Shown here: positions 26,224 through 36,168 of the stretch, one piece after another | Layout: every line of letters begins with the position of its first letter | Position numbering within the stretch: the first letter of the stretch is position 1 | Assembly: GCF_007676755.1 (NCBI RefSeq) | Contig: NZ_VEBK01000001.1 | Location: forward strand, 186,001 to 250,000 | Direction: 5' to 3' | DNA: 64,000 nt | Origin: Bacillus sp. FJAT-22090 | GTDB lineage: Bacteria > Bacillota > Bacilli > Bacillales_A > Planococcaceae | The notes under the pieces: model-generated | The model's database searches: none | The model's input: only the letters and a program-made list of their open reading frames with translations | Told to the model about the DNA's origin: nothing | Program-made: the position numbers and the translations under genes

Positions 26224-29200
26224 CTATTCCTTATCCATAACTATTAATAAGTCTCCAGTAGCAATTGACTCTCCTGCCACCACATGGATTTCTTTGATAA
26301 CTCCATTATATGGAGCTTGGACGGTCGTTTCCATTTTCATCGCTTCCGTTATAAGCAAATGCTGACCTCTTTTTACTTTGCTTCCGCTATCCACTGCCAC
26401 TTTAAGTACTGTTCCAGGCATTGTAGCTCCAATATGACTTTCGTTCGAAACGTCTGCCTTTTGTTTCGATAAATGACTTACTTCAATATTCATATCTTGA
26501 ATGATTACTTCACGTGGCTGTCCATTCAACTCGAAATAGATTACACGATTCCCTTCTTGCGTTGGTTCACTGATAGAAACCAATTTAATAATTAATGTCT
26601 TTCCAACTTCTATTTCTACCTCTATCTCTTCTCCAAGCCTTAGACCATATAAGAAAGTTGGTGTATCTAAAACCGACACATCACCGAAATTCTTTTCCGT
26701 TGTACTATATTCTTCAAAAACCTTTGGATATAATGTGTATGCTAAAATTTCTTGACTAGTAACCGGGCGCCCTATTTGATTGAACAACAGCTCCTTAACA
26801 GCATTAAAGTCAATCGGTTCTAATAATTCACCAGGACGAACATGAATAGCTTGGCGATCCTTTAGAATTACTTTTTGAAGTTCTTGTGGGAAGCCGCCAT
26901 ATGGTTGACCGATATAGCCTTCAAAAAATTCAATTACAGAGTCTGGAAAATCGATTGTTTTTCCTCTCGTAATAACGGATACTTCGTCTAAGTTGTTCTG
27001 TACCATGAACAGCGCCATATCCCCTACTACTTTAGAGGAAGGTGTTACTTTTACGACGTCGCCGAATAATAGATTCACGCGAGAATACATTTCCTTTACT
27101 TCTTCCCATCTTTCTCCTAGTCCTACTCCTTTTGCTTGTTGTTGTAAATTACTATACTGGCCACCAGGCATTTCATGTACGTAAATTTCAGTATGTGGAC
27201 TCATCATGCCGCTTTCAAAGTCTTTATAATATTTACGAACATCCTCCCAGTAATAAGAAATCTGTTCGAAAGCATCGACATTACCAATGACTTCTCTGTT
27301 AGAACCTTTCATTGCGTAGCTTAAACTGCTTGCGCTTGGTTGGGAGGTTAAACCCGCCATTGAACCTAAAGCAGTATCTACTATATCTACGCCTGCTTCA
27401 ACTGCTTTCGCATACATATAAATGCCATTTCCACTCGTATCATGAGAATGTAGATGGATTGGTAAATCTACTGTGCTTTTTAATTCGCTTATTAGACGAT
27501 AAGCAGCTTCTGGTTTGAGTAATCCTGCCATATCCTTAATTGCCAAAATATGAGCTCCTGCGGCTTCTAACTCTTTCGCCATATCTTTATAGTACTGAAC
27601 AGTATACTTGTCTCTAGAGTCATCTAAAATATCCCCTGTATAACAAATAGCTGCTTCAGCGATCTTTCCAGATTGTCTAGTAGCATCGATTGCAACTTCC
27701 ATTCCCTTAATCCAATTCAAGCTATCAAAAATTCGGAATACGTCAATTCCTGCTTCTGCTGATTTTTGTATAAATTCACGAATTACATTATCTGGATAGT
27801 TTTTATAACCAACTGCATTTGCTCCTCGGAATAACATTTGGAATAACACATTTGGTATCATTTCTCGCATTTTTATTAGACGGTCCCATGGGCTTTCTTT
27901 TAAGAATCGATATGCAACATCAAAAGTTGCTCCTCCCCACATTTCAAAAGAAAATAGATTATGCAAAGCTTGGGAAGATTCTTTCGCAATTCCGAACATA
28001 TCATGTGAACGAACCCGAGTTGCAAGTAATGACTGGTGGGCATCGCGGAATGTAGTGTCCGTTAACAATACATTCTTTTGCTCTTTCACCCATTTAATGA
28101 GTCCATCAACGCCCTGTTGCTCTAAAATTTGTTTAGTTCCAATCGGTATTTCATGTGAAAGATCTAACAACGGTTTTCTTGGTACCCCAAAGATGGGTTT
28201 AGATTTTTTCTCCACGCCTGGAAAACCATTTATCGTAACGTTTCCAATATAGTTCAATAACTTTGTTCCGCGATCTTTTCGATTTGGGAATAAGAACAAT
28301 TCAGGAGTTGAATCTATGAAACTGGTATTAAATTGTCCTGAAATGAAGCTTGGATGTTTCACGACTTTCTCTAAAAAAGGTATGTTTGTTTTGATACCGC
28401 GAATTCTGAACTCTTGCAAGTTTCTATCCATTTTAGCAGCTGCTTCTTTAAATGACATTCCCCATGTAGAGACTTTTACTAATAATGAATCGTAATAAGG
28501 GGTAATAACAGCTCCTTGGAATCCGTTACCTGCATCCAATCGGACACCAAATCCACCACCCGAACGATACACCATTAGTTTTCCTGTATCCGGCATGAAA
28601 TTATTTAACGGATCCTCTGTTGTAACACGGGACTGAATAGCAAATCCAAACAAAGGAATATTCTCTTGGCTTGGAATTCCCATATCTTCACTAGTTAGCG
28701 CTAAACCATCGGCGATTTTAATCTGAGCATGTACAATATCAACACCTGTAATCATCTCTGTAATCGTATGCTCCACTTGTATACGAGGATTTACTTCGAT
28801 AAAGTAAAATTCATTGTCTGTTACTAAAAATTCTACAGTTCCTGCATTTATGTATGAAACATTTTGCATTAATCGAACAGCAGCCTGGCATATTTTATTT
28901 CGTAATTCAGGGCTTAACGAATTAGAAGGAGCAATTTCCACAACTTTTTGATGCCTTCTTTGAATCGAGCAATCACGTTCATATAGATGAAGTAAATTTC
29001 CATGCGTATCTCCAAGAATTTGAACTTCTATATGCTTTGGCTGATAAATAAAGCGCTCTACGTATACTTCATCAGATCCAAAAGCCGCCTTAGCTTCCGA
29101 TTTAGCCCGTTCATATGCACTTTCCAGTTCTTCCTTCGTTTGAACCACACGCATTCCTCGACCGCCTCCGCCAAGTGATGCTTTAATCATAAGAGGATAA

Positions 29201-29664
29201 CCGTGGACATCGCCAAATTCTTGAACTTCTTCAATATTATTAACAGGACCATCACTACCCGGTATTACAGGTATACCAGCTTTTACAGCTTGCTCTCGTG
29301 CTTTCACTTTATCTCCAAACATATCCAAATGCTCCGAAGTAGGACCAATAAAGATAATCCCCTCTTCCTCGCAACGTTTTGCAAATTCTAAATTTTCAGA
29401 TAAAAAACCGTAACCGGGATGGATAGCATCCGCATTACTCTCTTTAGCAATACGAATGATGTCCTCAATATCCAAATATGCGTCTATCGGCTTTTTGCCT
29501 TCCCCAACTAAATAAGACTCATCCGATTTAAACCGATGAAAAGATCCACTATCTTCCCGTGAATAAATCGCAACGGTACGCAAATTCAATTCGGTACACG
29601 CACGAAAAATTCGAATAGCAATTTCCCCTCTATTTGCTACAACAATTTTCTTAATATTTTTCAT
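26224..29664 (-). CDS. pyc: Pyruvate carboxylase
   Basis: 1146 aa, the usual single-chain length. The order is biotin carboxylase (from VVANRGEIAIRIFR, with the ATP loop KASLGGGGRGMR near 163), carboxyltransferase (TDTTFRDAHQSLLATR near 546, FEMWGGATFDVA near 582), a PC tetramerisation region, and a C-terminal biotin domain with EAMKMET near residue 1110 (Lys is biotinylated). It makes oxaloacetate from pyruvate to refill the TCA cycle. ATG 29664 follows AAGGGGTG; the 11-residue longer frame lacks an SD and would overlap ftsW. It lies 13 bp after ftsW as in B. subtilis. Confidence 0.97.
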   Translation of the reverse strand: MKNIKKIVVANRGEIAIRIFRACTELNLRTVAIYSREDSGSFHRFKSDESYLVGEGKKPIDAYLDIEDIIRIAKESNADAIHPGYGFLSENLEFAKRCEEEGIIFIGPTSEHLDMFGDKVKAREQAVKAGIPVIPGSDGPVNNIEEVQEFGDVHGYPLMIKASLGGGGRGMRVVQTKEELESAYERAKSEAKAAFGSDEVYVERFIYQPKHIEVQILGDTHGNLLHLYERDCSIQRRHQKVVEIAPSNSLSPELRNKICQAAVRLMQNVSYINAGTVEFLVTDNEFYFIEVNPRIQVEHTITEMITGVDIVHAQIKIADGLALTSEDMGIPSQENIPLFGFAIQSRVTTEDPLNNFMPDTGKLMVYRSGGGFGVRLDAGNGFQGAVITPYYDSLLVKVSTWGMSFKEAAAKMDRNLQEFRIRGIKTNIPFLEKVVKHPSFISGQFNTSFIDSTPELFLFPNRKDRGTKLLNYIGNVTINGFPGVEKKSKPIFGVPRKPLLDLSHEIPIGTKQILEQQGVDGLIKWVKEQKNVLLTDTTFRDAHQSLLATRVRSHDMFGIAKESSQALHNLFSFEMWGGATFDVAYRFLKESPWDRLIKMREMIPNVLFQMLFRGANAVGYKNYPDNVIREFIQKSAEAGIDVFRIFDSLNWIKGMEVAIDATRQSGKIAEAAICYTGDILDDSRDKYTVQYYKDMAKELEAAGAHILAIKDMAGLLKPEAAYRLISELKSTVDLPIHLHSHDTSGNGIYMYAKAVEAGVDIVDTALGSMAGLTSQPSASSLSYAMKGSNREVIGNVDAFEQISYYWEDVRKYYKDFESGMMSPHTEIYVHEMPGGQYSNLQQQAKGVGLGERWEEVKEMYSRVNLLFGDVVKVTPSSKVVGDMALFMVQNNLDEVSVITRGKTIDFPDSVIEFFEGYIGQPYGGFPQELQKVILKDRQAIHVRPGELLEPIDFNAVKELLFNQIGRPVTSQEILAYTLYPKVFEEYSTTEKNFGDVSVLDTPTFLYGLRLGEEIEVEIEVGKTLIIKLVSISEPTQEGNRVIYFELNGQPREVIIQDMNIEVSHLSKQKADVSNESHIGATMPGTVLKVAVDSGSKVKRGQHLLITEAMKMETTVQAPYNGVIKEIHVVAGESIATGDLLIVMDKE

Positions 29665-29677
29665 CACACGACACCCC

Positions 29678-30844
29678 TTATGCTTTTGTTTTCTCATGCT
29701 TCACAAACATCGAAACATTCATTAAAATCCCTATAGCAGCGGAAAAAATGATTATAGAAGTACCCCCGTAACTTATAAAAGGAAGCGTAACCCCAGTGAG
29801 GGGGATTATACCTAGCATTCCGCCTAAGTTGACAAATGTCTGAAAACCAATAATACTCGCAATACCAGCGGCAATCATACGAGCTTGTGGGTCTCTTGTA
29901 GATAAAGCAATTGAAATGCCTTTAAACACTAAAAAGAATAGGCCACACAAAACAATCAATACCCCAGTGAGTCCGAGCTCCTCCGCAATAATTGCCATGA
30001 TAAAATCTGTATGAGGCTCAGGCAAGTAACCGAATTTTTGATTGGAGTTTCCTAATCCTAAACCTTTTAAGCCACCTGATCCTATCGCGATATATCCGTT
30101 GACAATTTGATAACCAAAACCTTTTTCATCTTCAAATGGATGCAAGAAAGCCCCAAGTCGTCCTAAACGCTTTTCCATTTGTAATTGGTCCTTCATTAGA
30201 TAAATCGCAAGTAACCCCATACATATGACTACACCAATTAAACCGGCCATTTTGGAAAAAGATTTAAATTTAATGCCACTCGCCGCAATAACAGAAATAG
30301 CTACAAAACTAATAATCATTGTATTTCCAATGTCAGTCTCCATCATAATAGATACAAAAACAAAGAATAAAACTATTAAAGGAGGTCCTACAGATTCATT
30401 CAATTTATTCAATGTGCCATTTTCATATTTTTTTGTGAAAATACTAGCATAATATAAAACAATTACTACTTTAGCAATTTCAGATGGTTGAATATTACCA
30501 AACCCTAAGTGAATCCAACTCTGTGATCCACTTGCTCCTCCACTCCCGATAAAATGCACAAGAATTAATAGAGTAAACATAACTATCAGCATAAGCTGCA
30601 TCATAAATCTACTTTTATAATGTTTATAAGGAAAAAATGCCGCTAAAAAGAATACTGGAATGGCTATTATTAAATTTATTTTCTGTTTGTTAAAAAAATG
30701 ATCAGGTTCCCACCCATAATTGAGTACGGCCCAGCCCATACTAGCACTATAAATCATAACTAAACCAAACAAACATAATGCTAAATAGACAAAAAATAGT
30801 GGATAATCAAAGTTTTTTAAGTATCTTTTAATATATGGAATCAT
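29678..30844 (-). CDS. ftsW: FtsW/RodA/SpoVE family peptidoglycan polymerase
   Basis: 388 aa, ten helices, SEDS family. Near the C-terminus come the conserved NLGGMLGIIPLTGVTLPFIS and SYGGTSI blocks; LPEPHTDFIMAIIAEELG near residue 275 is the SEDS extracellular loop. SEDS proteins polymerise glycan strands from lipid II with a partner class B PBP; FtsW acts at the septum. The place upstream of pyc matches B. subtilis ftsW. GAGG is 7 nt before ATG 30844. Confidence 0.93.
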   Translation of the reverse strand: MIPYIKRYLKNFDYPLFFVYLALCLFGLVMIYSASMGWAVLNYGWEPDHFFNKQKINLIIAIPVFFLAAFFPYKHYKSRFMMQLMLIVMFTLLILVHFIGSGGASGSQSWIHLGFGNIQPSEIAKVVIVLYYASIFTKKYENGTLNKLNESVGPPLIVLFFVFVSIMMETDIGNTMIISFVAISVIAASGIKFKSFSKMAGLIGVVICMGLLAIYLMKDQLQMEKRLGRLGAFLHPFEDEKGFGYQIVNGYIAIGSGGLKGLGLGNSNQKFGYLPEPHTDFIMAIIAEELGLTGVLIVLCGLFFLVFKGISIALSTRDPQARMIAAGIASIIGFQTFVNLGGMLGIIPLTGVTLPFISYGGTSIIIFSAAIGILMNVSMFVKHEKTKA

Positions 30845-30870
30845 GTTAAAACCTCTATTTCTTCAGTTAG

Positions 30871-30907
30871 AAAAAAAAACTCAAACAGTAAACTTTGTTT
30901 GAGTTTT
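30871..30907 (-). terminator. Terminator of ylaN
   Basis: AAACTCAAAC (30877-30886) pairs with GTTTGAGTTT (30897-30906) around a 10-nt loop. On the minus strand nine Ts follow. Confidence 0.85.
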
Positions 30908-30911
30908 GTAA

Positions 30912-31193
30912 TTATTTTTCTGTATGGATATCGTGTAAAAGGGATAACTCTTTTTCTAGCGAAGCAATAATTTCTTTTCCTTCACTTTTCTCTAAAAGTC
31001 CCAGTTTAACCGCAAAGTCTATTTCGCGTGATAATCCAAACATTTGAGTGTCTAAAACCTCTTCGTAAAGTGGACATTGAGGCATCGTTAAATTATCCAT
31101 TTGCACTTTAATTAATTGTGCAATCTTTTCCGCATCTTTTCTCAAAAGTTCTAAAGCTTTTTCTTGATACGAAAGCTGTATTTTAGTATCCAT
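30912..31193 (-). CDS. ylaN: YlaN family protein (Fur-linked iron homeostasis)
   Basis: 93 aa, alpha-helical, UPF0358. It contains [20 protein letters not shown] and the conserved [20 protein letters not shown] block. YlaN is essential in iron-poor B. subtilis, and recent work in Firmicutes reports that it binds iron and modulates Fur; that is family knowledge. It is separated from ftsW by a strong terminator. Confidence 0.92.
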   Translation of the reverse strand: MDTKIQLSYQEKALELLRKDAEKIAQLIKVQMDNLTMPQCPLYEEVLDTQMFGLSREIDFAVKLGLLEKSEGKEIIASLEKELSLLHDIHTEK

Positions 31194-31371
31194 GAGGACG
31201 CCCCCATTATTATAATTTCTACATCTTTACCTCCCTAAAGTGTATCTTTTGCCAGCAAAAATTGCAAGTGTTCTCTCATCTTAGTTTGTGAAAAAGTTAA
31301 ATATTCTTTAGAAATATCTATTTTAGCGATATACTTAGATAGATTAGTTACTTATAGAGGAGGCAATTTCG

Positions 31372-31869
31372 TTGGAACTTATTATTCCTATTAAAGGTGC
31401 AGTTAAATTTAACATTACGCTAGATCCTACTGTTTGGATTTTTGATGACCGGAAAATCGATCTAGATGAATTTTTCTCAGGAGAATATGAATATAAAGAT
31501 GAGTTAGAAGAATATACAAAGGTAACATCTGCTCATTGGTCACGAGAAATTATTGAAGGAGCTACTTTTCCACCTACATTAAAAACGGAAAAAAAATTCG
31601 AACGCACAAAAGTATTAACAAGCACATATGGCATAGAACTTCAACAATTCATTTTGAATGCAGAACCATCAGAAGATGCTTCTACGTTCGTTATAGAAAC
31701 ACAAGAAGGCGATTATTCGTGTCCTTTAGATGAGCTTGACTCTTTCTTATTAAAATTTAGTCATAAAGGTAAGCCACTTCGCGAAGATGGTCCTGTACAT
31801 GTCCTAAAAAAGGATGGTTCCAATATAAATAATCCAATCAAATTTGTCACTGCGTTCCGCATAGAATAG
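31372..31869 (+). CDS. ylaL: YlaL-like conserved protein
   Basis: 165 aa, acidic, soluble. The N-terminal segment IIPIKGAVKFNITLDPTVWI and the downstream WIFDDRKIDLDEFF match what I recall of Bacillus YlaL; no enzymatic motif is evident. TTG 31372 has GAGGAGG 8 nt upstream. It is followed 11 bp later by ylaI in the same direction. Function unknown. Confidence 0.7.
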   Translation: MELIIPIKGAVKFNITLDPTVWIFDDRKIDLDEFFSGEYEYKDELEEYTKVTSAHWSREIIEGATFPPTLKTEKKFERTKVLTSTYGIELQQFILNAEPSEDASTFVIETQEGDYSCPLDELDSFLLKFSHKGKPLREDGPVHVLKKDGSNINNPIKFVTAFRIE

Positions 31870-31880
31870 GAGATGATCTT

Positions 31881-32084
31881 ATGAAAGTGCAATGCGTCAT
31901 TTGTGATCGAATAGACGAATTATCAGATGATTTGCCACTAGCAAAAAAGTTAAGAAATCGTCTTATCCATACGTATATGTGCCCTGTATGTCATGATCGT
32001 ATAGAGGAAAGAACAAACGAAAGATTAGCTACGGGTAAGTTTATCTTTCACAAAAGCTCCAAACTAATTGAAAATGAGTTTTAA
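31881..32084 (+). CDS. ylaI: YlaI, DUF2197 zinc-ribbon-like protein
   Basis: 67 aa. Two CxxC pairs (CVIC near 4 and CPVC near 35) suggest one bound zinc. The CVICDRIDELSDDLPLAKKL start is the DUF2197/YlaI pattern. It forms an operon with the ylaL-like gene and starts after AGGAGATGATCTT. Function unknown. Confidence 0.88.
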   Translation: MKVQCVICDRIDELSDDLPLAKKLRNRLIHTYMCPVCHDRIEERTNERLATGKFIFHKSSKLIENEF

Positions 32085-32110
32085 TTATCTACAGAAAAGC
32101 GCAATCGCCC

Positions 32111-32290
32111 TTTAACTTCAAAACCTGTATCTCTCGTTTTCGATACGCTTTGGTAAAAAATTATGCTATATGATAACGTTTATTTTAGAGAGATGCTGTT
32201 CATGACTGACGTCATGAACAGCATCTCTCTTTCGGTAATCCCAAGGCGATTGCCTGTCTATAGCCTTCTTCAATTTTAGGAACAGCTTTC
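32111..32290. repeat. Second dispersed repeat family, copy 1, with 44-nt palindrome
   Basis: About 180 bp, similar to 49944-50120. Shared blocks in order: TTAA-[GC]TTC/ATCAAAACC-tGTATCT, ATGCTATATGATAAC, the palindrome, TAATC, and CCTTCTTCAA. The palindrome is perfect: 20-bp arms 32187-32206 and 32211-32230 around TGAC. The rest of the 317-bp gap (32085-32401) holds no gene. Confidence 0.75.
32187..32230. repeat. Perfect 20-bp-arm palindrome centred on TGAC
   Basis: AGAGAGATGCTGTTCATGAC, loop TGAC, then the exact reverse complement. As RNA it is a very stable hairpin followed by TTTCGG, so it may act as a weak terminator or RNA stabiliser for ylaLI. Its counterpart at 50020-50059 conserves the core ATGAC-YGAC-GTCAT. 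Confidence 0.85.
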
Positions 32291-32383
32291 ATACATGTTT
32301 GTATAATGAAAGTAAAGATACTACTCAATTCTTTGAGAAAAGTTCACAGACAGAAAATCTTCATATATTACCTAAAAAAAAAA

Positions 32384-32427
32384 AAACAAAGCCCGCTACA
32401 TTTAAGTAGTCGAGCTTTGTTTTTTTT
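32384..32427. terminator. Bidirectional terminator at the end of ylaH
   Basis: AAACAAAGC (32384-32392) pairs with GCTTTGTTT (32414-32422), with CTAC/GTAG inside. A long A tract on the left and T tract on the right flank it. The ylaH stop lies in the loop region. Confidence 0.8.
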
Positions 32428-32728
32428 CAAGTCGTAAACGGATCTTATAAATGATTAATATTAACGCAGCAACTATTAATCCTTCGACAACTGGAAGGAA
32501 AAATGCTAAAAATGTCAACATTAAACAACCTAATAATAAGAAAACGTATATAACTATATTTTGTGCAAAACGCAATTTTTTCGCAAATCCAAGCTTGTAC
32601 ACAAGCACCGATAGTAGGAAAATGATTAAAAATAATACATAACCCGCTATATCGAAATTTGGCATCGTTTCGTATATAAGTTTAGAAATACTAGACATTC
32701 TACCAAATACGAATTGCTGTTCCTCCAA
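32402..32728 (-). CDS. ylaH: YlaH-like membrane protein
   Basis: 108 aa with two to three helices. [20 protein letters not shown] near residue 43 and [20 protein letters not shown] near 82 match the YlaH family. The start is taken as TTG 32728 (GGGTG 7 nt upstream); an internal ATG 32698 has no SD. It follows typA by 21 bp on the same strand. Function unknown. Confidence 0.85.
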   Translation of the reverse strand: MEEQQFVFGRMSSISKLIYETMPNFDIAGYVLFLIIFLLSVLVYKLGFAKKLRFAQNIVIYVFLLLGCLMLTFLAFFLPVVEGLIVAALILIIYKIRLRLEKKQSSTT

Positions 32729-32749
32729 GGTTTTTCACCCTTTCAGTTT

Positions 32750-34597
32750 CTATTCAAGTTCTGCATTTTTCTTTTTCTTCGTCACGCGTTCACGTTCGTT
32801 TTTCTCTAAAATCTGTTTACGTAAACGAATTGACTCAGGTGTTACTTCTAAATACTCATCATCACCAAGGAATTCAATTGCTTCTTCGAGCGTTAAAATT
32901 CGAGGTCTTTTAATAACATTTGTTTGGTCTTTATTCGCAGAACGAATATTTGTTTTTTGTTTCATTTTTGTAATATTTACAGTGATATCATTATCACGAG
33001 TATTTTCACCCACGACCATACCTTCGTAAATTTCAGTACCAGGCTCTACGAATAGTGTACCACGGTCTTCGATTTGCATCATACCATAAGTTGTTGCTTT
33101 ACCTGTTTCCATTGAAACAAGAACACCTTGGTGACGTCCACCAACACGACCTGCAACTACTGGTTGGTAGCTATCAAATGTATGGTTAATAATACCGAAG
33201 CCTTTTGTAAGTGACATAAACTCAGTTGTATATCCAATTAATCCACGAGCAGGAACCATGAAGATCAAACGAACTTGCCCATTTCCATTGTTGACCATAT
33301 CGACCATTTCACCTTTACGTAACCCCATAGATTCAATAATAGAACCAACACTATCTTCAGGTACATCTATTTGCACTCGTTCAATTGGTTCACATTTTTT
33401 GCCATCGATTTCACGGATAATTACTTTTGGCTTCGACACTTGTAGCTCATAACCTTCACGACGCATATTCTCGATTAGAATCGATAAATGTAGCTCTCCG
33501 CGACCTGAAACAATCCAAGCATCTGGAGATTCTGTATCCTCTACACGTAATGAAACATCCGTTTGTAATTGAGAACGCAGGCGCTCTTCTACTTTACGTG
33601 AAGTAACCCATTTACCTTCTCGTCCAGCAAATGGAGAGTTATTCACTAAGAAAGTCATTTGCAATGTAGGCTCGTCTATACGTAATGGCACTAATGCTTC
33701 TGGATGATCTGTAGGACAAACTGTTTCTCCTACGTTAATTTCTTCCATACCAGATACTGCGATTAAATCACCAGCTTTAGCAGATTGAATTTCTTCACGT
33801 TTTAAACCGAAGAAACCGAAGAGTTTTGTAACACGGTAGTTTTTAATCGAGCCATCTAGTTTCATTAAGGCAATTTGTTGCCCTACTTCGATAGTACCAC
33901 GGAATACACGACCGATACCAATACGGCCTACATAGTCATTATAATCTAGTAATGCCACTTGAAATTGAAGTGGTTCATCTGAATTATCAACTGGAGCTGG
34001 TATTTCTTCAAGCACTTTATCGAATAGACATTCCATGTTTTCTTCTTGGTTGGCAGGGTTTGGATCTAACGAAGCCGTACCGTTTACACCTGAAGCGTAG
34101 ATTACAGGGAATTCCAATTGATCAACGTCTGCACCTAATTCAATAAATAATTCTAACACTTCGTCTACTACTTCTAGTGGACGAGCAGAATCTTTGTCGA
34201 CTTTATTTACTACAACGATTGGTGTTAACTTTTGTTCTAACGCTTTTTTCAAAACAAAACGTGTTTGTGGCATACAACCTTCATATGCATCGACTACTAA
34301 TAAAACGCCATCTACCATTTTTAAAATACGTTCTACTTCTCCACCAAAGTCAGCATGTCCAGGTGTATCAAGGATATTGATACGTGTACCATGATAATCT
34401 ACTGCTGTATTTTTGGCTAAAATAGTAATACCGCGTTCACGCTCTATATCACCAGAATCCATCGCTCTTTCATCTACATGCTCATTCGAACGAAATGTAC
34501 CTGATTGTTTTAATAATTGGTCGACTAATGTCGTTTTCCCATGGTCAACGTGTGCTATAATTGCAATGTTTCGTATATCTTGACGTAAATTTGTCAT
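32750..34597 (-). CDS. typA: Ribosome-associated GTPase TypA/BipA
   Basis: 615 aa. The translational GTPase G domain has IIAHVDHGKTTLVDQLL (G1), ERERGITI (switch I), DTPGHADFGGEVER (G3) and VVNKVDKD (G4). Domains resembling EF-G and the BipA-specific C-terminus (RPRILTLEEAIEFLGDDEYL) follow. BipA helps 50S assembly and growth in the cold. It diverges from ylaF. Confidence 0.97.
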   Translation of the reverse strand: MTNLRQDIRNIAIIAHVDHGKTTLVDQLLKQSGTFRSNEHVDERAMDSGDIERERGITILAKNTAVDYHGTRINILDTPGHADFGGEVERILKMVDGVLLVVDAYEGCMPQTRFVLKKALEQKLTPIVVVNKVDKDSARPLEVVDEVLELFIELGADVDQLEFPVIYASGVNGTASLDPNPANQEENMECLFDKVLEEIPAPVDNSDEPLQFQVALLDYNDYVGRIGIGRVFRGTIEVGQQIALMKLDGSIKNYRVTKLFGFFGLKREEIQSAKAGDLIAVSGMEEINVGETVCPTDHPEALVPLRIDEPTLQMTFLVNNSPFAGREGKWVTSRKVEERLRSQLQTDVSLRVEDTESPDAWIVSGRGELHLSILIENMRREGYELQVSKPKVIIREIDGKKCEPIERVQIDVPEDSVGSIIESMGLRKGEMVDMVNNGNGQVRLIFMVPARGLIGYTTEFMSLTKGFGIINHTFDSYQPVVAGRVGGRHQGVLVSMETGKATTYGMMQIEDRGTLFVEPGTEIYEGMVVGENTRDNDITVNITKMKQKTNIRSANKDQTNVIKRPRILTLEEAIEFLGDDEYLEVTPESIRLRKQILEKNERERVTKKKKNAELE

Positions 34598-34702
34598 ATT
34601 TCCACTCCATATTCTTTTTTCGAGTCCATAACTGTGTTATTATATCACAAGTGAAACTAAAGTAATAATATTTTTAACAATTATTTTTTGGAGGTAGTTG
34701 TA

Positions 34703-34888
34703 TTGGGCAATATCAAATGGATTTTTGTTCTTTATTCTTTCGGTGCAATATTATCAATGGCATTAATCGGAGTAGCCATTGCACTTCGAAATATTCCACT
34801 TATTTTCCTTTTTCTAGTTCTACTTTTTGTCGTAATGGGATTCGGCTTCAAAACAAAGAAAAAAATGCGTGATCAAGGATTGTTATAA
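34703..34888 (+). CDS. ylaF: YlaF, DUF5325 small membrane protein
   Basis: 61 aa from TTG 34703. Two hydrophobic helices are followed by a basic tail (FKTKKKMRDQGLL), as in B. subtilis YlaF next to typA. GGAGG is 8 nt before this TTG; an in-frame TTG at 34688 lies on the SD itself and cannot be the start. Function unknown. Confidence 0.82.
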   Translation: MGNIKWIFVLYSFGAILSMALIGVAIALRNIPLIFLFLVLLFVVMGFGFKTKKKMRDQGLL

Positions 34889-34894
34889 TAGAGT

Positions 34895-34919
34895 TCAGCA
34901 AGATTTATCTTGCTGGATT
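34895..34919 (+). terminator. Terminator of ylaF
   Basis: CAGCAAGAT (34895-34903) and ATCTTGCTG (34906-34914) form a 9-bp stem, followed by GATTTTTA. Confidence 0.75.
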
Positions 34920-34920
34920 T

Positions 34921-35712
34921 TTACTTTAACTTCACAAAATTCGTTACTATATCATGATGCAAACCTGGTTTTGAAACGATAAAAGTATTTTGTTTCAACA
35001 AATTGATCGGTTCATTCGACAATGTGGTGACAACTGCACCAACTTCTTTTGCAATGACCATACCTCCTGCGATATCCCAAGGAGACAAGCGCATCGACAT
35101 ATATGCATCTAATTTCCCTGTTACTACATAAGATATCTCTATGGCTGCAGAACCATAAGATCTTGTCCCCCTTGCAGATTGTAATAGTTTAACCATTCCT
35201 TCATGCTCGATGTATCTATTTGGTACAACCCAGCTTGCATTCATACCGATAATGGACTGTGCAACAACAGTTTGCCCTATTACTGGAATACGCACATCAT
35301 TAAAAAATGCACCTTCATTTAAAGAGGCGGATAATAAATCATCATCCATTACATTATATATATACCCAAGTATCCCTACTCCGTCTTTAAAAATACCTAA
35401 TGAAATAGCAAAATTCTTTTTTTGATGTATGAAATTAGACGTCCCATCGATCGGATCTAGTATCCAAACATATCCGTCTAAATTTTGGATTTGGTCGCCA
35501 AACCCTTCTTCGCCAAAAATAAGATGATCTGGGAAATCATTTTTAATATGTTTTATAAAAAATTGTTCCGTTTCTTTATCGATATTTGTCACTAAATCAT
35601 TTGCTTCTGACTTCGTTTCAATTATAAGTTCTGTTGAAAAAGAAGATTTTATTTTTCCTGCCGCTTCTTTAATTAATGATTTGGCATATTTATCAAGCTT
35701 ATGTATATTCAC
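34921..35712 (-). CDS. yktC: Inositol monophosphatase family protein (YktC)
   Basis: 263 aa, full length. The metal-binding set is intact: GEEG near 66, WILDPIDGTSNF near 82 and WDIAGG near 208. Members hydrolyse inositol phosphates and related sugar phosphates; B. subtilis YktC sits at the same locus. GTG 35712 is preferred (AAGGAA 7 nt upstream) over TTG 35730, which lies before that SD. Confidence 0.93.
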   Translation of the reverse strand: MNIHKLDKYAKSLIKEAAGKIKSSFSTELIIETKSEANDLVTNIDKETEQFFIKHIKNDFPDHLIFGEEGFGDQIQNLDGYVWILDPIDGTSNFIHQKKNFAISLGIFKDGVGILGYIYNVMDDDLLSASLNEGAFFNDVRIPVIGQTVVAQSIIGMNASWVVPNRYIEHEGMVKLLQSARGTRSYGSAAIEISYVVTGKLDAYMSMRLSPWDIAGGMVIAKEVGAVVTTLSNEPINLLKQNTFIVSKPGLHHDIVTNFVKLK

Positions 35713-35756
35713 AACAACATTCCTTTCCAAGTTCTTTTCTTTTTATTATAAAGAAA

Positions 35757-35792
35757 AAAACACCGGCTGTCTTTCCAGTAGCAGGTGTTTTT
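35757..35792 (-). terminator. Terminator of the ykzI-like gene
   Basis: AAACACC and GGTGTTT form the outer stem with partial GCTG/CAGTA pairing inside. On the minus strand a T tract follows. Confidence 0.7.
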
Positions 35793-35818
35793 ATGGTTTA
35801 CTAAAAGGCAAAGCTTCA

Positions 35819-36013
35819 TCACAGTGCATCGAGTTCTCCCAAAAGCTGGTGAATTTCTGTCAGTTGCGCTTTTGCTGCATTTATTTCTTTTTCATTTTGT
35901 TCAATCATCGCATCATATAAAGTTGCGAGCTGATAATCCAGTTCCAGTTTTAACGTTTGAATTTTTTCTTTTTCCATATCATTTTTACGAATAATGTGCA
36001 CTACCTGTCTCAT
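35819..36013 (-). CDS. Small coiled-coil protein, probably YkzI-like
   Basis: 64 aa, almost entirely alpha-helical with charged residues (EKEKIQTLKLELDYQ onward). It occupies the place of B. subtilis ykzI between yktB and yktC. ATG 36013 follows AAGGGGTG with 6-nt spacing. No function can be read from the sequence. Confidence 0.75.
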   Translation of the reverse strand: MRQVVHIIRKNDMEKEKIQTLKLELDYQLATLYDAMIEQNEKEINAAKAQLTEIHQLLGELDAL

Positions 36014-36168
36014 AATTAACACCCCTTCTTTTTGCTTTTCGTAATATTCAGAAGATTTTTAATATTTTATGCTGAGATGGAAATATTGTCAACTGAAGAA
36101 ATACTACTTACATGATTTTTACCCATATTTCCTATAAAATAAACATAGAAAGCGAAAGGAGTCTCCAG

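Noticed and set aside
32187-32230. Ordinary rho-independent terminator after ylaI
   Set aside because: The stem is perfect but only TTT follows, and the palindrome belongs to a dispersed repeat with a conserved core, so it is listed as a repeat instead; weak termination remains possible.
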